From: Holophagales bacterium
GTDB taxonomy: Bacteria > Acidobacteriota > Thermoanaerobaculia > Multivoradales > Multivoraceae
NCBI GenBank assembly: GCA_009843505.1
Contig: VYDI01000002.1
Coordinates: forward strand, 1-64,000
Direction of reading: 5' to 3'
DNA: 64,000 nucleotides
Shown here: in pieces, positions 19,214 through 26,116 of the stretch
How positions within the stretch are numbered: the first letter of the stretch is position 1
Layout: the number at the start of each line of letters is the position of its first letter
Notes under the pieces: generated by a model
What the model saw: only the letters and a program-made list of their open reading frames with translations
What the model was told of the DNA's origin: nothing
Databases searched by the model: none
Made by a program: the position numbers and the translations under genes

Positions 19214-20025
19214 ACACGCCATTGGAACAGGTTCCCTCGAGCGGGGATCGAATCGACTTCGGCGGCCGGACCGCCGTCGTCACGGGCGGCGGAGCCAGAG
19301 GCGACGGGATCGGCAACGGGCGCGCCGCCGCGATCCTCCTGGCGCGCGCCGGCGCCGAGGTGGTCGTCGTGGACCTCAACGAAGCAGCAGGTCGCGGCAC
19401 CGTCGAAATGATCGAGAGCGAGGGCGGCGCCGCCCGGCTCTTCGTCGGCGACGTGACGAGCGACGAGGACTGCGCGGCCCTGGCGGCCTTCGCGCGGGAA
19501 GGCTCCACACCGCCCACCGTGCTGATCAACAACGTCGGCATCGGAGCGCCCGGTACCGTCCTCGACACCGAGTCGGAGCTCTGGGACCGAGTGATGAAAG
19601 TCAACGTCCGGTCGATGGTCCAGGCGTCCCGCGCCCTGATTCCGTCGATGGGGGAGGCCGGCGGCGGCTCGATCGTCAACATCAGCTCGATCTCCGCGAT
19701 CCGTCCCAAGGGCCTCACCCCTTATTCGGCGTCGAAAGGAGCGGTCATCTCGCTGACCCGGGCGATGGCGGTCGACCACGCCGACGCCGGGATTCGGGTG
19801 AACGCCGTGCTCCCGGGTCCGGTCTGGACGCCGATGGTCCGGCGCCCGACGATGACGCCCGAAGTCCGCGAGCGCCGCAAGAACGCCTCGGCGCTGCGGA
19901 TCGAGGGGACCGGCTGGGACGTCGGCCGCGCGGTCGTGTTCCTGGCTTCCGAACACGCGCGCTACATCACCGGTCAGGCGCTGGTCGTCGACGGCGGCGT
20001 GACGGTACTCTCTCCCGTCCGCTGA
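19210..20025 (+). CDS. SDR family oxidoreductase
   Basis: A 271-residue classical SDR. Cofactor motif TGGGARGDGIGNG near residue 26 contains a small insertion relative to TGxxxGxG; INNVG (for NNAG) near residue 103 and the catalytic YSASKGA near residue 173 are present, as is the late GQALVVDGG block typical of FabG-like members. It overlaps the preceding gene by ATGA and is followed after 47 bases by a paralogue of that gene, so the three are very probably one operon. The substrate is probably an oxygenated ring or side-chain intermediate, by association only. Confidence 0.9.
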   Translation: MNTPLEQVPSSGDRIDFGGRTAVVTGGGARGDGIGNGRAAAILLARAGAEVVVVDLNEAAGRGTVEMIESEGGAARLFVGDVTSDEDCAALAAFAREGSTPPTVLINNVGIGAPGTVLDTESELWDRVMKVNVRSMVQASRALIPSMGEAGGGSIVNISSISAIRPKGLTPYSASKGAVISLTRAMAVDHADAGIRVNAVLPGPVWTPMVRRPTMTPEVRERRKNASALRIEGTGWDVGRAVVFLASEHARYITGQALVVDGGVTVLSPVR

Positions 20026-20072
20026 CCGGCGTCACCGGCGCTGACGATGCCGACCCGCAAGAGAGGAACGCG

Positions 20073-20612
20073 ATGGCTCGACTCACCTACCTCGACGTGG
20101 ACGATCTAGCTCCCGAAGACCGGGAGCTGCTCGACCGGCCGATCAACCTGGCGCGGATGCTCGCGCACAGTCCCGCGGGCACCCGCGCCTTCCGCCACAC
20201 GGGGGCGTGGATCCGCCACAAGTCGCGCTTCGACACGCGGCTGCGCGAGATGGCGATTCTCCGGATCGGCGTGCTGACGCGCACCGACTACGAGTACAGC
20301 CACCACATCGAGCTCGGCCGCCAGTTCGGGATGTCTGACGACGACATCCGCGCCGTCATCGCGGGACCGGACGCCGGGGATCTCCCGGAACTCGAACGGC
20401 TCGTCCTCACCGCCGCCGACGAGGTGACCGAAGGCCTCAGCATCAGCCCTGAGACCTTCGACGCTTTGCGGCGTCACCTGGACGCCGAACTCCTCGTCGA
20501 ACTGACGATCATCGTCTCCTACTACAACGCCGTCGTCCGCATGCTCCGATCGCTCGAGATCGACGTCGAGCCCGGCTACGAGCGCTACATGGAAGAGTTC
20601 CCGCTGCCATAG
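20073..20612 (+). CDS. Carboxymuconolactone decarboxylase family protein, paralogue 2
   Basis: A 179-residue paralogue of the gene at 18671, clearly alike along its whole length: both open MARL-YLDVDDLAPED, share the TRTDYEYSHHIELGRQFG block, and end ERYxEEFPL. As in paralogue 1 there is no CxxC. GAGAGGA lies upstream of the ATG, and the upstream leader is similar too. A local duplication that left one SDR gene between the copies, or a triplet built from two insertions, would explain the arrangement. The two might form hetero-oligomers or act on related substrates. A dispersed repeat begins 11 bases after the stop. Confidence 0.87.
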   Translation: MARLTYLDVDDLAPEDRELLDRPINLARMLAHSPAGTRAFRHTGAWIRHKSRFDTRLREMAILRIGVLTRTDYEYSHHIELGRQFGMSDDDIRAVIAGPDAGDLPELERLVLTAADEVTEGLSISPETFDALRRHLDAELLVELTIIVSYYNAVVRMLRSLEIDVEPGYERYMEEFPLP

Positions 20613-20623
20613 CGCGTGCCGTC

Positions 20624-20697
20624 GCACACTGGGTGCGCCGGCCTTCCGGCCGGCTGCCGCCGCAGGCGGCCAAGTAGACGCGCCGCGAAGCGGCGAC
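20624..20697 (+). repeat. Dispersed hairpin repeat, copy E
   Basis: Copy with three hairpin modules: GCGCCGGCCTTCCGGCCGGC, then GCCGCC-GCA-GGCGGC, and terminal CGCCGC-GAA-GCGGCG. The first hairpin differs from the other copies in both arms (GGCC for GGCG-type arms) but keeps pairing, a compensatory pattern that argues for selection on the hairpin or for recombination between modules. It follows the stop of the carboxymuconolactone-decarboxylase paralogue. Confidence 0.85.
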
Positions 20698-20982
20698 GAC
20701 TCTACGCTCCTGCCCCTGGCGCCACCAACCCGGCCGGGTCAACAGAACGTCCCGCAGGCTCGGACCGGGGCCTGCGCTTCGCACAGTCAGCGCTCCTCAA
20801 GTTGAGCCCCTTCGGTCCGGGGAGGCCCGCCAGAAGCGGAAGTTCTCGTGCAGTGGTCGAGGAAGGGGCCGACAAACGTCTGCTCCCACGGCCGCCTCGT
20901 GCGGTGAGCCCGCAAGTAGAGTGAGAAGCCGACCGTCGGCGTCACCACAAGCGTCTTGGGCAACCGGAAAGGAGGTGGCATC
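20698..20982 (+). other. Non-coding gap, no recognised feature
   Basis: About 285 bases between a repeat and the next gene. Short open frames on both strands have no plausible start, ribosome binding site or family resemblance. The last part holds the ribosome binding site AAAGGAGG of the next gene. I see no promoter with both boxes and no RNA gene. Confidence 0.4.
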
Positions 20983-21402
20983 GTGATCAGGCCGAAGCTG
21001 TCAATCCCTGTCGCGCTGGTCGCAGCCCTGCTGCTGCTCGCCGCACCGGCGGCGGGGCAGGAGGAGAAGTGCGACGCCAGGCCGCGATGGATCGCGGTGG
21101 ACGTCGTGCGCGGTTACGTGGACAACAATCACAGTGGCTTCGAGACGTTGAGCGGCCTTCAACTGCTCGACCGCTGCGAGGGATTCGAGGTCACCGAAGC
21201 CGGTGGCGGGGCGAGGAGCATGGAGCAAGAGGCTGCGGCGGATGGGGCTCGTTCGGTGATCTCGCAAATCAACCACGACAGCAACGGAAAGGTCGCGGCG
21301 ATCGTGCACTACTACGTCCGCGAGTCCGTCCACCAGATCTGCGCGGCGATGGACGACTGCGGCGATGCCGTCCGGCAGGCCCAAGAGGAGGGCGAGCGAT
21401 GA
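20983..21402 (+). CDS. Small exported protein with conserved-looking cysteines
   Basis: A 139-residue exported protein. The GTG at 20983 sits seven bases after an excellent AAAGGAGG, better than the upstream ATG at 20956, which lies before that site. The signal peptide ends AAG/Q; the mature part has four cysteines (EKCDARP, DRCEG, HQICAAMDDCG), probably two disulphides. I do not recognise the family. Its stop overlaps the next ATG by four bases, so the pair is coupled. It stands at the edge of an accessory islet containing a toxin-antitoxin pair. Confidence 0.65.
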   Translation: MIRPKLSIPVALVAALLLLAAPAAGQEEKCDARPRWIAVDVVRGYVDNNHSGFETLSGLQLLDRCEGFEVTEAGGGARSMEQEAAADGARSVISQINHDSNGKVAAIVHYYVRESVHQICAAMDDCGDAVRQAQEEGER

Positions 21403-21665
21403 GCAAGAAGCGAAACCACCGTGACAAGCGTCCCGTTGCCGTAGCCACTGACACGCCGGGCGTGCTGGAGTTCGTCGACGGGAAGAGTGTTGGTGGGCGC
21501 AACACCATCCGCGGAGTCGAGTTGACTGGCCCTGTCAGAGAGGACGGAACCGCTTCCGTGAAGTTGACGTATCCCGTAGTCACCGACAGCCAAGGCTATG
21601 TTGGCGACCGCAACCTCCGGCATCAACGGGACCGCAGGCGCCACCACCGGAAAGAGACCCCCTGA
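21399..21665 (+). CDS. Small basic protein of unknown function
   Basis: An 88-residue cytosolic protein, coupled by an ATGA overlap to the exported protein before it. It has basic ends (MSKKRNHRDKRP and HQRDRRRHHRKETP) and a more regular middle (GVLEFVDGKSVGGRNTIRGV) that looks like a beta-rich fold. No signal peptide or membrane segment is visible, so it does not share the compartment of its partner. The basic tails could bind nucleic acid, but this is a guess. The family is not recognised. Confidence 0.5.
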   Translation: MSKKRNHRDKRPVAVATDTPGVLEFVDGKSVGGRNTIRGVELTGPVREDGTASVKLTYPVVTDSQGYVGDRNLRHQRDRRRHHRKETP

Positions 21666-21717
21666 AGCACCTGATCTCAGCCTTGCTCCTTTCTCGCTGC
21701 CCCGACCAAGTCACATG

Positions 21718-21757
21718 TTGACAAACGTCTATCACTGTGTCTACGATAATGTCTATC
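21718..21757 (+). promoter_or_regulatory. Promoter of the RES-Xre operon with three phased heptamers
   Basis: An exact TTGACA (21718-21723) is followed after 18 bases by TACGAT (21742-21747). Overlaid are three direct repeats, GTCTATC (21727-21733), GTCTACG (21739-21745) and GTCTATC (21751-21757), each starting exactly 12 bases after the last. They cover the spacer and the -10 box, the place an autoregulating antitoxin would bind. The Xre antitoxin gene begins about 100 bases downstream. Confidence 0.6.
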
Positions 21758-21856
21758 GGCGTCGCCACGCGTGACGCGGGAAGTGCCGGAGCCACGGATC
21801 CGGATCGCTTCGCGGTCAGGTGTTGGCGGGCAGGGGAGAGGGTTGTCGGAGGAAGC

Positions 21857-22219
21857 ATGATGTCGGGCGCGGTCGCGGAAAGAAGCGTGGTGGTCGAGAA
21901 GCTGGAGTTACTGAGGACGAGGGCGGCGATACGCTCGGTTGACGTGGCGAACATGCTGGGCACGACTCCAAGGACGGTGTCCCGGTGGAACCAGGGGCAC
22001 GCGAACCCCAGGCCAGGCAAGGAGATCCTGCTGGCGGATCTGGAGTACATCGTGGAACGTCTGGCGGAGTTCTACTCGGACCCGAGGACCGCGCGCGCAT
22101 GGTTGTACTCCAGGCACAGGTACTTCGATGGCCTTCGACCGGCGGACCTGGTCCGGGAGGGGCGGGCCCAGGACGTTCTGGAGGCGATCGATGCGATGGC
22201 CGACCCCGGCCACACCTGA
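21857..22219 (+). CDS. Xre/MbcA/ParS-type antitoxin
   Basis: A 120-residue antitoxin. The N-terminal half carries a helix-turn-helix (residues about 22-45: SVDVANMLGTTPRTVSRW), and the C-terminal half the toxin-binding DUF2384-like domain (ARAWLYSRHRYFDGLRPADL then REGRAQDVLEAID). It should neutralise the RES toxin encoded next and repress the operon. Two adjacent ATGs at 21857 and 21860 follow GGAGGA; the open frame extends back to 21737, but that part overlaps the promoter and lacks a ribosome binding site. The pair resembles the characterised Xre-RES systems such as ParST and MbcTA. Confidence 0.85.
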   Translation: MMSGAVAERSVVVEKLELLRTRAAIRSVDVANMLGTTPRTVSRWNQGHANPRPGKEILLADLEYIVERLAEFYSDPRTARAWLYSRHRYFDGLRPADLVREGRAQDVLEAIDAMADPGHT

Positions 22220-22295
22220 GGGCTGTTTGGCTGGATGACGAGCGCGATGCGTCGAGACGGTCGCAGGGAGGGACGCGCTAGGTTGAGTAACGAAC

Positions 22296-22817
22296 GTGAC
22301 GCAGCGCGATCCCGACTTGCTGGAACGACTGGACGGTCTGGACAAACGCGCATTCGAGGGAGTCGCGTACAGGGTCGTCTGGCGGGACCGTAGCGCCGTT
22401 CAGGGGAGCAGCGGCAGCGGGGGGCGCTGGAACGATCCGGCGAGGCGGTTCGAGATACTCAACACGTCCCTCGAACGCGACGGCGCGGCGGCTGAGTTCG
22501 AGGCGTTCTGGTCGTTGTTCGAGCAGCGGCCGGATAGACGGGCCTCGAGCTGGAAGTTGAAGCTCCGCCTGAAGCGCGTCGTGGAACTCGGCTTCGAGGA
22601 GTTGGAACGGCTCGGGGTCGGAAGAGCGGACTTCGGCGGCCGGGAGTATGCGCGAACCCAGGAAATTGCCGAAGCTCTCAACCGTCTGGCGTGCGATGGG
22701 CTGATCGTTCCGTCCGCGCGCTACGAGGGGAAGAACCTGATCGTTCTCACGGAGAACCTCGACAAGGACTGCGTGGTAGAGGCTGTGGAATCGGTCGAGT
22801 TCTCGTGGCGGGACTGA
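22296..22817 (+). CDS. RES domain toxin
   Basis: A 173-residue RES-fold toxin; characterised relatives destroy NAD+ (MbcT) or ADP-ribosylate a metabolic enzyme (ParT). The core is recognisable: YRVVWRD with Arg26, GGRWNDP, EFEAF with Glu67 and DGLIVPSAR with Ser140. The aromatic position usually seen in the VLYTS-type segment reads ILNTS here, so a conserved Tyr seems replaced by Asn56, which may alter activity. A GTG at 22296 is the only start possible after an upstream stop; its ribosome binding site is weak. A 76-base gap from the antitoxin gene is long for this family. A perfect hairpin follows 36 bases after the stop. Confidence 0.8.
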   Translation: MTQRDPDLLERLDGLDKRAFEGVAYRVVWRDRSAVQGSSGSGGRWNDPARRFEILNTSLERDGAAAEFEAFWSLFEQRPDRRASSWKLKLRLKRVVELGFEELERLGVGRADFGGREYARTQEIAEALNRLACDGLIVPSARYEGKNLIVLTENLDKDCVVEAVESVEFSWRD

Positions 22818-22853
22818 ACTCCGCGCGCGCACGGCTTTAGGATGGAACGGGCT

Positions 22854-22904
22854 CTATGCAGAACTTCGACGCTGCCTTCGGAGCGATGTCGAAGTTCTGC
22901 ATAG
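22854..22904. repeat. Perfect 17-bp inverted repeat (hairpin)
   Basis: CTATGCAGAACTTCGAC (22854-22870) and its exact reverse complement (22888-22904) flank a 17-base loop. The element lies between the convergent RES toxin gene and the 22994 gene. It has no downstream T-run, so it is not a classical terminator, and it is too perfect to be chance. An open frame starting inside it (MQNFDAAFG) is an artefact. It may be a mobile palindromic element or a recombination site. Confidence 0.75.
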
Positions 22905-22974
22905 CTCTGCATTTCGGTCCCGCGGTCAGTCACCCGCCGTCATCGTGGAACCGCCCGATCACGGCAGAGCGCCA

Positions 22975-22989
22975 CGCCGCGAAGCGGCG
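22975..22989 (+). repeat. Isolated hairpin module of the dispersed repeat family
   Basis: CGCCGC-GAA-GCGGCG, the terminal module of the repeat family, here without the CACACTGGGTGCGCC head. It lies five bases before the stop codon of the minus-strand gene at 22994. Module-wise presence suggests that single hairpins can be lost or spread on their own, though a chance GC-rich hairpin of this size cannot be excluded. Confidence 0.5.
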
Positions 22990-22993
22990 ACGA

Positions 22994-23878
22994 TCAGCGC
23001 CGCTCCGGCAACTCGGCGAACGTCCCCAGTACGAGTCCTGCCTCATGCACCTGCTGGACTAGCAGGTCCCACGCTCCCCGGAGCTCGTCGGGCCTTCGAT
23101 CACGCCGGAACCCCCTCGGAGCTCGAAAGGCCCGGGGGTTGAGGTACTCGACCGGTAGATCGATGACCGGTCGCTTGAAGCCCGAATCACCGCATTCGGG
23201 ACTTGCTGGGAAGAAGCTGAACATCCCGTCCACGGGATCGTCGGGTGTCGCTCCTCGGTAGAGGCGGAGCCGATCGCGTGCCGATGCGCAGGCTTTCGGC
23301 TGCGGCGAGTCACCGGTCAAGGGGCGGATGGTCACATCGAGGAACGCGCACGAAGTCCAGTCCCGGAGTGTGGTGCGTGCTTCGAACCCGTGGTAGTCCT
23401 TGAAGTCTCTGACGACGAGCACAGTGTCGAGCATCCACTGCCACTCGCCGTCTACCTTCTTGCTGCTCCCGAACGCGATGACGGACCCCTCGGCCAGCTG
23501 TCTCAGGCCGGGCTTGCTCGGCTGGAAGCAGTTGGAGTAGAGGAATCGAGGCCCGAAGATGAAGGGGTCGGTGTTGTGCAGTCCCTCATAGCTGGTTTTC
23601 GGGACGTAGTACGGCCGCCATAGCCACCGCGGGTGCAACCAGTCGCTGTCCGGGGGATCGAGAGCACGGACTAGCTCGGACTCCGGCTCCCACTCGCCCC
23701 AGGCGTACAGATCGCCGGTCTGTCGATTGCGGTTCTCTTCGATCCACTGGCCGTGCAACTGCATGAACTTCCGTGCGTGGCCGTGCTTCTGCGTGTTCCA
23801 GGTCCTCTCCAGGCCGCGATCGGGTTGGTGCTCCCGTCCGGGGTGCGAGAGCTGAACGAAGCAACGGCTACCGGTCAT
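22994..23878 (-). CDS. Conserved protein of unknown function, module partner 2
   Basis: A soluble protein of about 294 residues, without signal peptide or membrane helices. Segments that look strongly conserved are CFVQLSHPGREHQPDRG at the start, GEWEPES, WRPYYVPKTSYEGLHNTDPF, FGPRFLYSNC and GSVIAFGS followed by WMLDTVLVV. This pattern recurs in uncharacterised proteins annotated only as hypothetical, and a role linked to nucleotides or nucleic acids is possible but not shown. It overlaps the stop of the upstream gene by 11 bases, so the two are co-translated. The start is ATG 23878; an earlier in-frame start at 23893 is possible. Confidence 0.6.
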   Translation of the reverse strand: MTGSRCFVQLSHPGREHQPDRGLERTWNTQKHGHARKFMQLHGQWIEENRNRQTGDLYAWGEWEPESELVRALDPPDSDWLHPRWLWRPYYVPKTSYEGLHNTDPFIFGPRFLYSNCFQPSKPGLRQLAEGSVIAFGSSKKVDGEWQWMLDTVLVVRDFKDYHGFEARTTLRDWTSCAFLDVTIRPLTGDSPQPKACASARDRLRLYRGATPDDPVDGMFSFFPASPECGDSGFKRPVIDLPVEYLNPRAFRAPRGFRRDRRPDELRGAWDLLVQQVHEAGLVLGTFAELPERR

Positions 23879-24668
23879 CTTCGTATGCCTCAACCATGAT
23901 TGCGCCCGCCTCGTGTTTCTGGATGTTTGCCAAGTGCCCGAACGGCTTCTGAGCTGCTCGTCCCCAAGCGAACAGGGACCGTTCGCTGGCGACTTCGTAC
24001 CATCGTGCCCGCACCTCGTACGGGCGCTTCCGGAGGTCGCCTTGGCCCGTTCGGTCGAAGACTCTGAGAGCCTGCCATGGACCCAGAGCCTGGAACCGGA
24101 TGTGGTCCAGGTGCCACCTCGCCACGGAGAGCAGCACGATCTGAGGACGGAGTACTTTCAGCAGTTCGTGCCAGAGCGGGACGCCGGCTGCTTCGAGTTC
24201 CGGGCGGTCCGGGCCCAAACTGCTCCAGGTCGGGTCGGTTGCGACGGGTGTGCAGATGTCGGTGTGGAGCGCCGTCGAGCGCTTCCTGGCGTAGTAGCTC
24301 GATCTCGCGCCATTGAGGACCGCTTCATAGGAGCTGAACCAGCCTCTGTACGGCTTGGTGCGGAAGTAGGCCGACATCGCGTCGAGATAGCGGCCCGGCT
24401 CCCGCTCGCCATTGTCCCGAATCAGCGGAAAGCGACTGAAGGCATCACTTGAAGGGAACTCGTGGAGCGAAGGATTCAAGCCGACCGTCAGCATGCGCAA
24501 GGGCGAGTCCAGGTATGCGTCGAGGTCACCGAAGAACAGGATCGGTGCGGCCGGTGCGACGCGCGAGGGCAGACTGCCGGCTCGGTCGAAGGCCTGCCAG
24601 GCTTGGTCGACGAGTGGGGCAAGGAGCTGCCTGGGTTCGCCTAGGGGCATGGGTTTCGTCTTTGTCAT
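23868..24668 (-). CDS. Uracil-DNA-glycosylase-fold-like protein, module partner 1
   Basis: A 266-residue soluble protein. RMLTVGLNPSLHEFP, near residue 66, resembles the first motif of the uracil-DNA glycosylase superfamily, and TALHTDICTP and PQIVLLSVARWHLDHI resemble later core strands, so a UDG-like fold is likely. Catalytic competence is unclear because the canonical active-site residues are not all recognisable. I chose ATG 24668; the frame continues to 24782 without a ribosome binding site, and the extra part looks non-coding. It is co-translated with the unknown protein downstream. The two form a compact minus-strand module facing the RES-Xre pair. Confidence 0.55.
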   Translation of the reverse strand: MTKTKPMPLGEPRQLLAPLVDQAWQAFDRAGSLPSRVAPAAPILFFGDLDAYLDSPLRMLTVGLNPSLHEFPSSDAFSRFPLIRDNGEREPGRYLDAMSAYFRTKPYRGWFSSYEAVLNGARSSYYARKRSTALHTDICTPVATDPTWSSLGPDRPELEAAGVPLWHELLKVLRPQIVLLSVARWHLDHIRFQALGPWQALRVFDRTGQGDLRKRPYEVRARWYEVASERSLFAWGRAAQKPFGHLANIQKHEAGAIMVEAYEDDR

Positions 24669-24782
24669 GAGTTCGTCGGCCCGCTCCCCGAGTGTGTAGA
24701 CCGCCACGCCGACGACCATCTGAGGGGCTTGACAACGAGTCAATCGCCCCGACATGCTTGATCGTAGCCCCAAGGCAAGCAT

Positions 24783-25088
24783 GTGATCCGATCAAAGACC
24801 ATTCTTGGCGAGGCTGGCCGTCGCCAGTGGACCTCTGTCCTGCTGGTCTGCCTCGTACTGCTCGGCTCGCTCCTGGCGGTCGGGCACGGACACGATGAGC
24901 TTGAGGTCAGTGAACACGACTGCGTCGCCTGTCACCTCCAGCAGACGGAGTGCTTCCAGGAACCCGGTGCTCCGACGCTCGTCCTTGAGGACTTCGGAGC
25001 ATCCTGCGGCGCCACTGGGCCCGACCGTCCGGTCGTTGATCGGCCTTACCTGCCTGCGACGCCACGCGGTCCGCCGTCAACCGCCTAG
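24783..25088 (+). CDS. Small exported Cys/His protein
   Basis: A 101-residue protein with a signal peptide (residues about 18-34) followed by a short mature part with VGHGHDELEVSEHDCVACHLQQTEC. The HDCVACH motif resembles small metal-associated exported proteins encoded near TonB receptors and metal transporters (DUF2946-like). CVACH also fits the CxxCH haem motif, but with 50 residues left and no axial partner in sight, metal or thiol chemistry is as likely. It starts with GTG. It is followed by 308 bases and then the ABC-2/TonB gene set, of which it may be the leader gene. Confidence 0.55.
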   Translation: MIRSKTILGEAGRRQWTSVLLVCLVLLGSLLAVGHGHDELEVSEHDCVACHLQQTECFQEPGAPTLVLEDFGASCGATGPDRPVVDRPYLPATPRGPPSTA

Positions 25089-25396
25089 GCCGCCTCTCGA
25101 TCCAGCGAGCCAGTCTCACAGGACGCTCGCGCGACTTCGTCGTGCGACTAGCCGAGCGCCTGCCGTTCGTAGCGCCCTGCTGAGCATCTGAGTTCGTCGC
25201 TGGCACGCGGAGGTCGGGAGTGACCCGGCCCGCTGGCGTTTGCTGCCTGTCGCCAGGGTCTGGCCGCGCGGCCGAAGCTCGATCCTCTGGCCTGTCGTAG
25301 TCCACCGCTCATGAGGAGCGGGGATCGCGAGCCGCCAGATCTTCCCCTGTGCAGCGGTCTCCGAACGAGACCGCCAAGAAACTGAAGGGACTTCCA
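25089..25396 (+). other. 308-base gap before the ABC exporter genes
   Basis: GC-rich spacer without a credible gene. Open frames here are shadows that run across the neighbouring coding regions. The last 15 bases hold GAAGGGA, the probable ribosome binding site of the ATPase gene. No convincing promoter, repeat or RNA is visible. Confidence 0.4.
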
Positions 25397-26116
25397 ATGC
25401 TCGAAGCAAGAGAACTGTCGAAGTCGTTCAACGGCGTCGTCGCACTCGACGGCCTGAATGTCGAGGTCCAGGAGGGCGAGATCCTCTGTTTCCTCGGCGC
25501 AAACGGCGCCGGGAAGACAACCGCCATCAACCTCTTTCTGGGCTTCCTCGAGCCAACGAGGGGCGAGGCGCTGGTCAAGGGGAAGAGCGTCCGCTCCGAT
25601 CCGGTTTCCGCCCGTGAACACGTTGCCTACATCCCGGAGAGAGTGGCGCTGTACCCCGACCTCTCCGGTTACGAGAACCTGAGGTTCTTCGCCGAGCTCG
25701 CCGGGAAGCGTCTGGAAGAGAGCGAACTCCTGGAGTGCCTGGACACGGCGGGGCTGCCGCGTGATGCCAACCACAAGCTTGCTTCAACCTACTCCAAGGG
25801 CATGCAGCAGAAGGTCGGGATTGCCTGTGCACTTGCGAAGAGCGCGGAGATCCTGCTCCTCGATGAGCCCCTGGCCGGGCTGGACCCCAAGGCGGCCAAC
25901 GAGTTCTGCTCTCTGCTCAGGGAGATGCGGAGTCAGGGCGTTGCCGGCTTGATGGCTACACATGACCTGTTCCGGGCTCGTGAAGTCGCGAGCCGGATCG
26001 GAATCCTGAGAGACGGGCAACTGGTCGAGGTGATTGCCGCAGCGGACGTGACGGCGGCTCAGCTCGAGACGCTGTATCTCGAACACATGCACGAAGGCAG
26101 GGAGAACGCGGCATGA
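25397..26116 (+). CDS. ABC transporter ATP-binding protein (ABC-2 type)
   Basis: A 239-residue ABC ATPase: Walker A GANGAGKTT (34-42), signature in the weak form YSKGMQQKV instead of LSGGQ, Walker B EILLLDEPLAGLD, switch His in MATHDLF. The weak signature is common in ATPases of ABC-2 exporters and NosF-like proteins. The ATG at 25397 follows GAAGGGA; an earlier in-frame start at 25349 has no such site. Its stop overlaps the next gene's ATG by four bases. Two unlike permeases follow, so the transporter is probably one ATPase dimer on a permease heterodimer. Confidence 0.92.
   Translation: MLEARELSKSFNGVVALDGLNVEVQEGEILCFLGANGAGKTTAINLFLGFLEPTRGEALVKGKSVRSDPVSAREHVAYIPERVALYPDLSGYENLRFFAELAGKRLEESELLECLDTAGLPRDANHKLASTYSKGMQQKVGIACALAKSAEILLLDEPLAGLDPKAANEFCSLLREMRSQGVAGLMATHDLFRAREVASRIGILRDGQLVEVIAAADVTAAQLETLYLEHMHEGRENAA

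Noticed and set aside
11581..20697. Possible CRISPR array or insertion sequence from the repeated elements
   Set aside because: The copies are irregularly spaced over kilobases with genes between, have no unique spacers, no transposase gene and no target duplications that I can see.
20787..20981. Minus-strand frame that looks like a transposase or intron fragment
   Set aside because: No catalytic motif, no start site and a low-complexity end; resemblance is too weak to report.
22856..23062. Open frame beginning MQNFDAAFG
   Set aside because: It starts within the perfect inverted repeat and runs over the stop-poor repeat module and the opposite gene, with no ribosome binding site.
23360..23395. 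GTTCGAAxC-like stretch resembling a tRNA T-arm
   Set aside because: It is within a protein-coding region and no cloverleaf can be built around it; no tRNA was found in the window.
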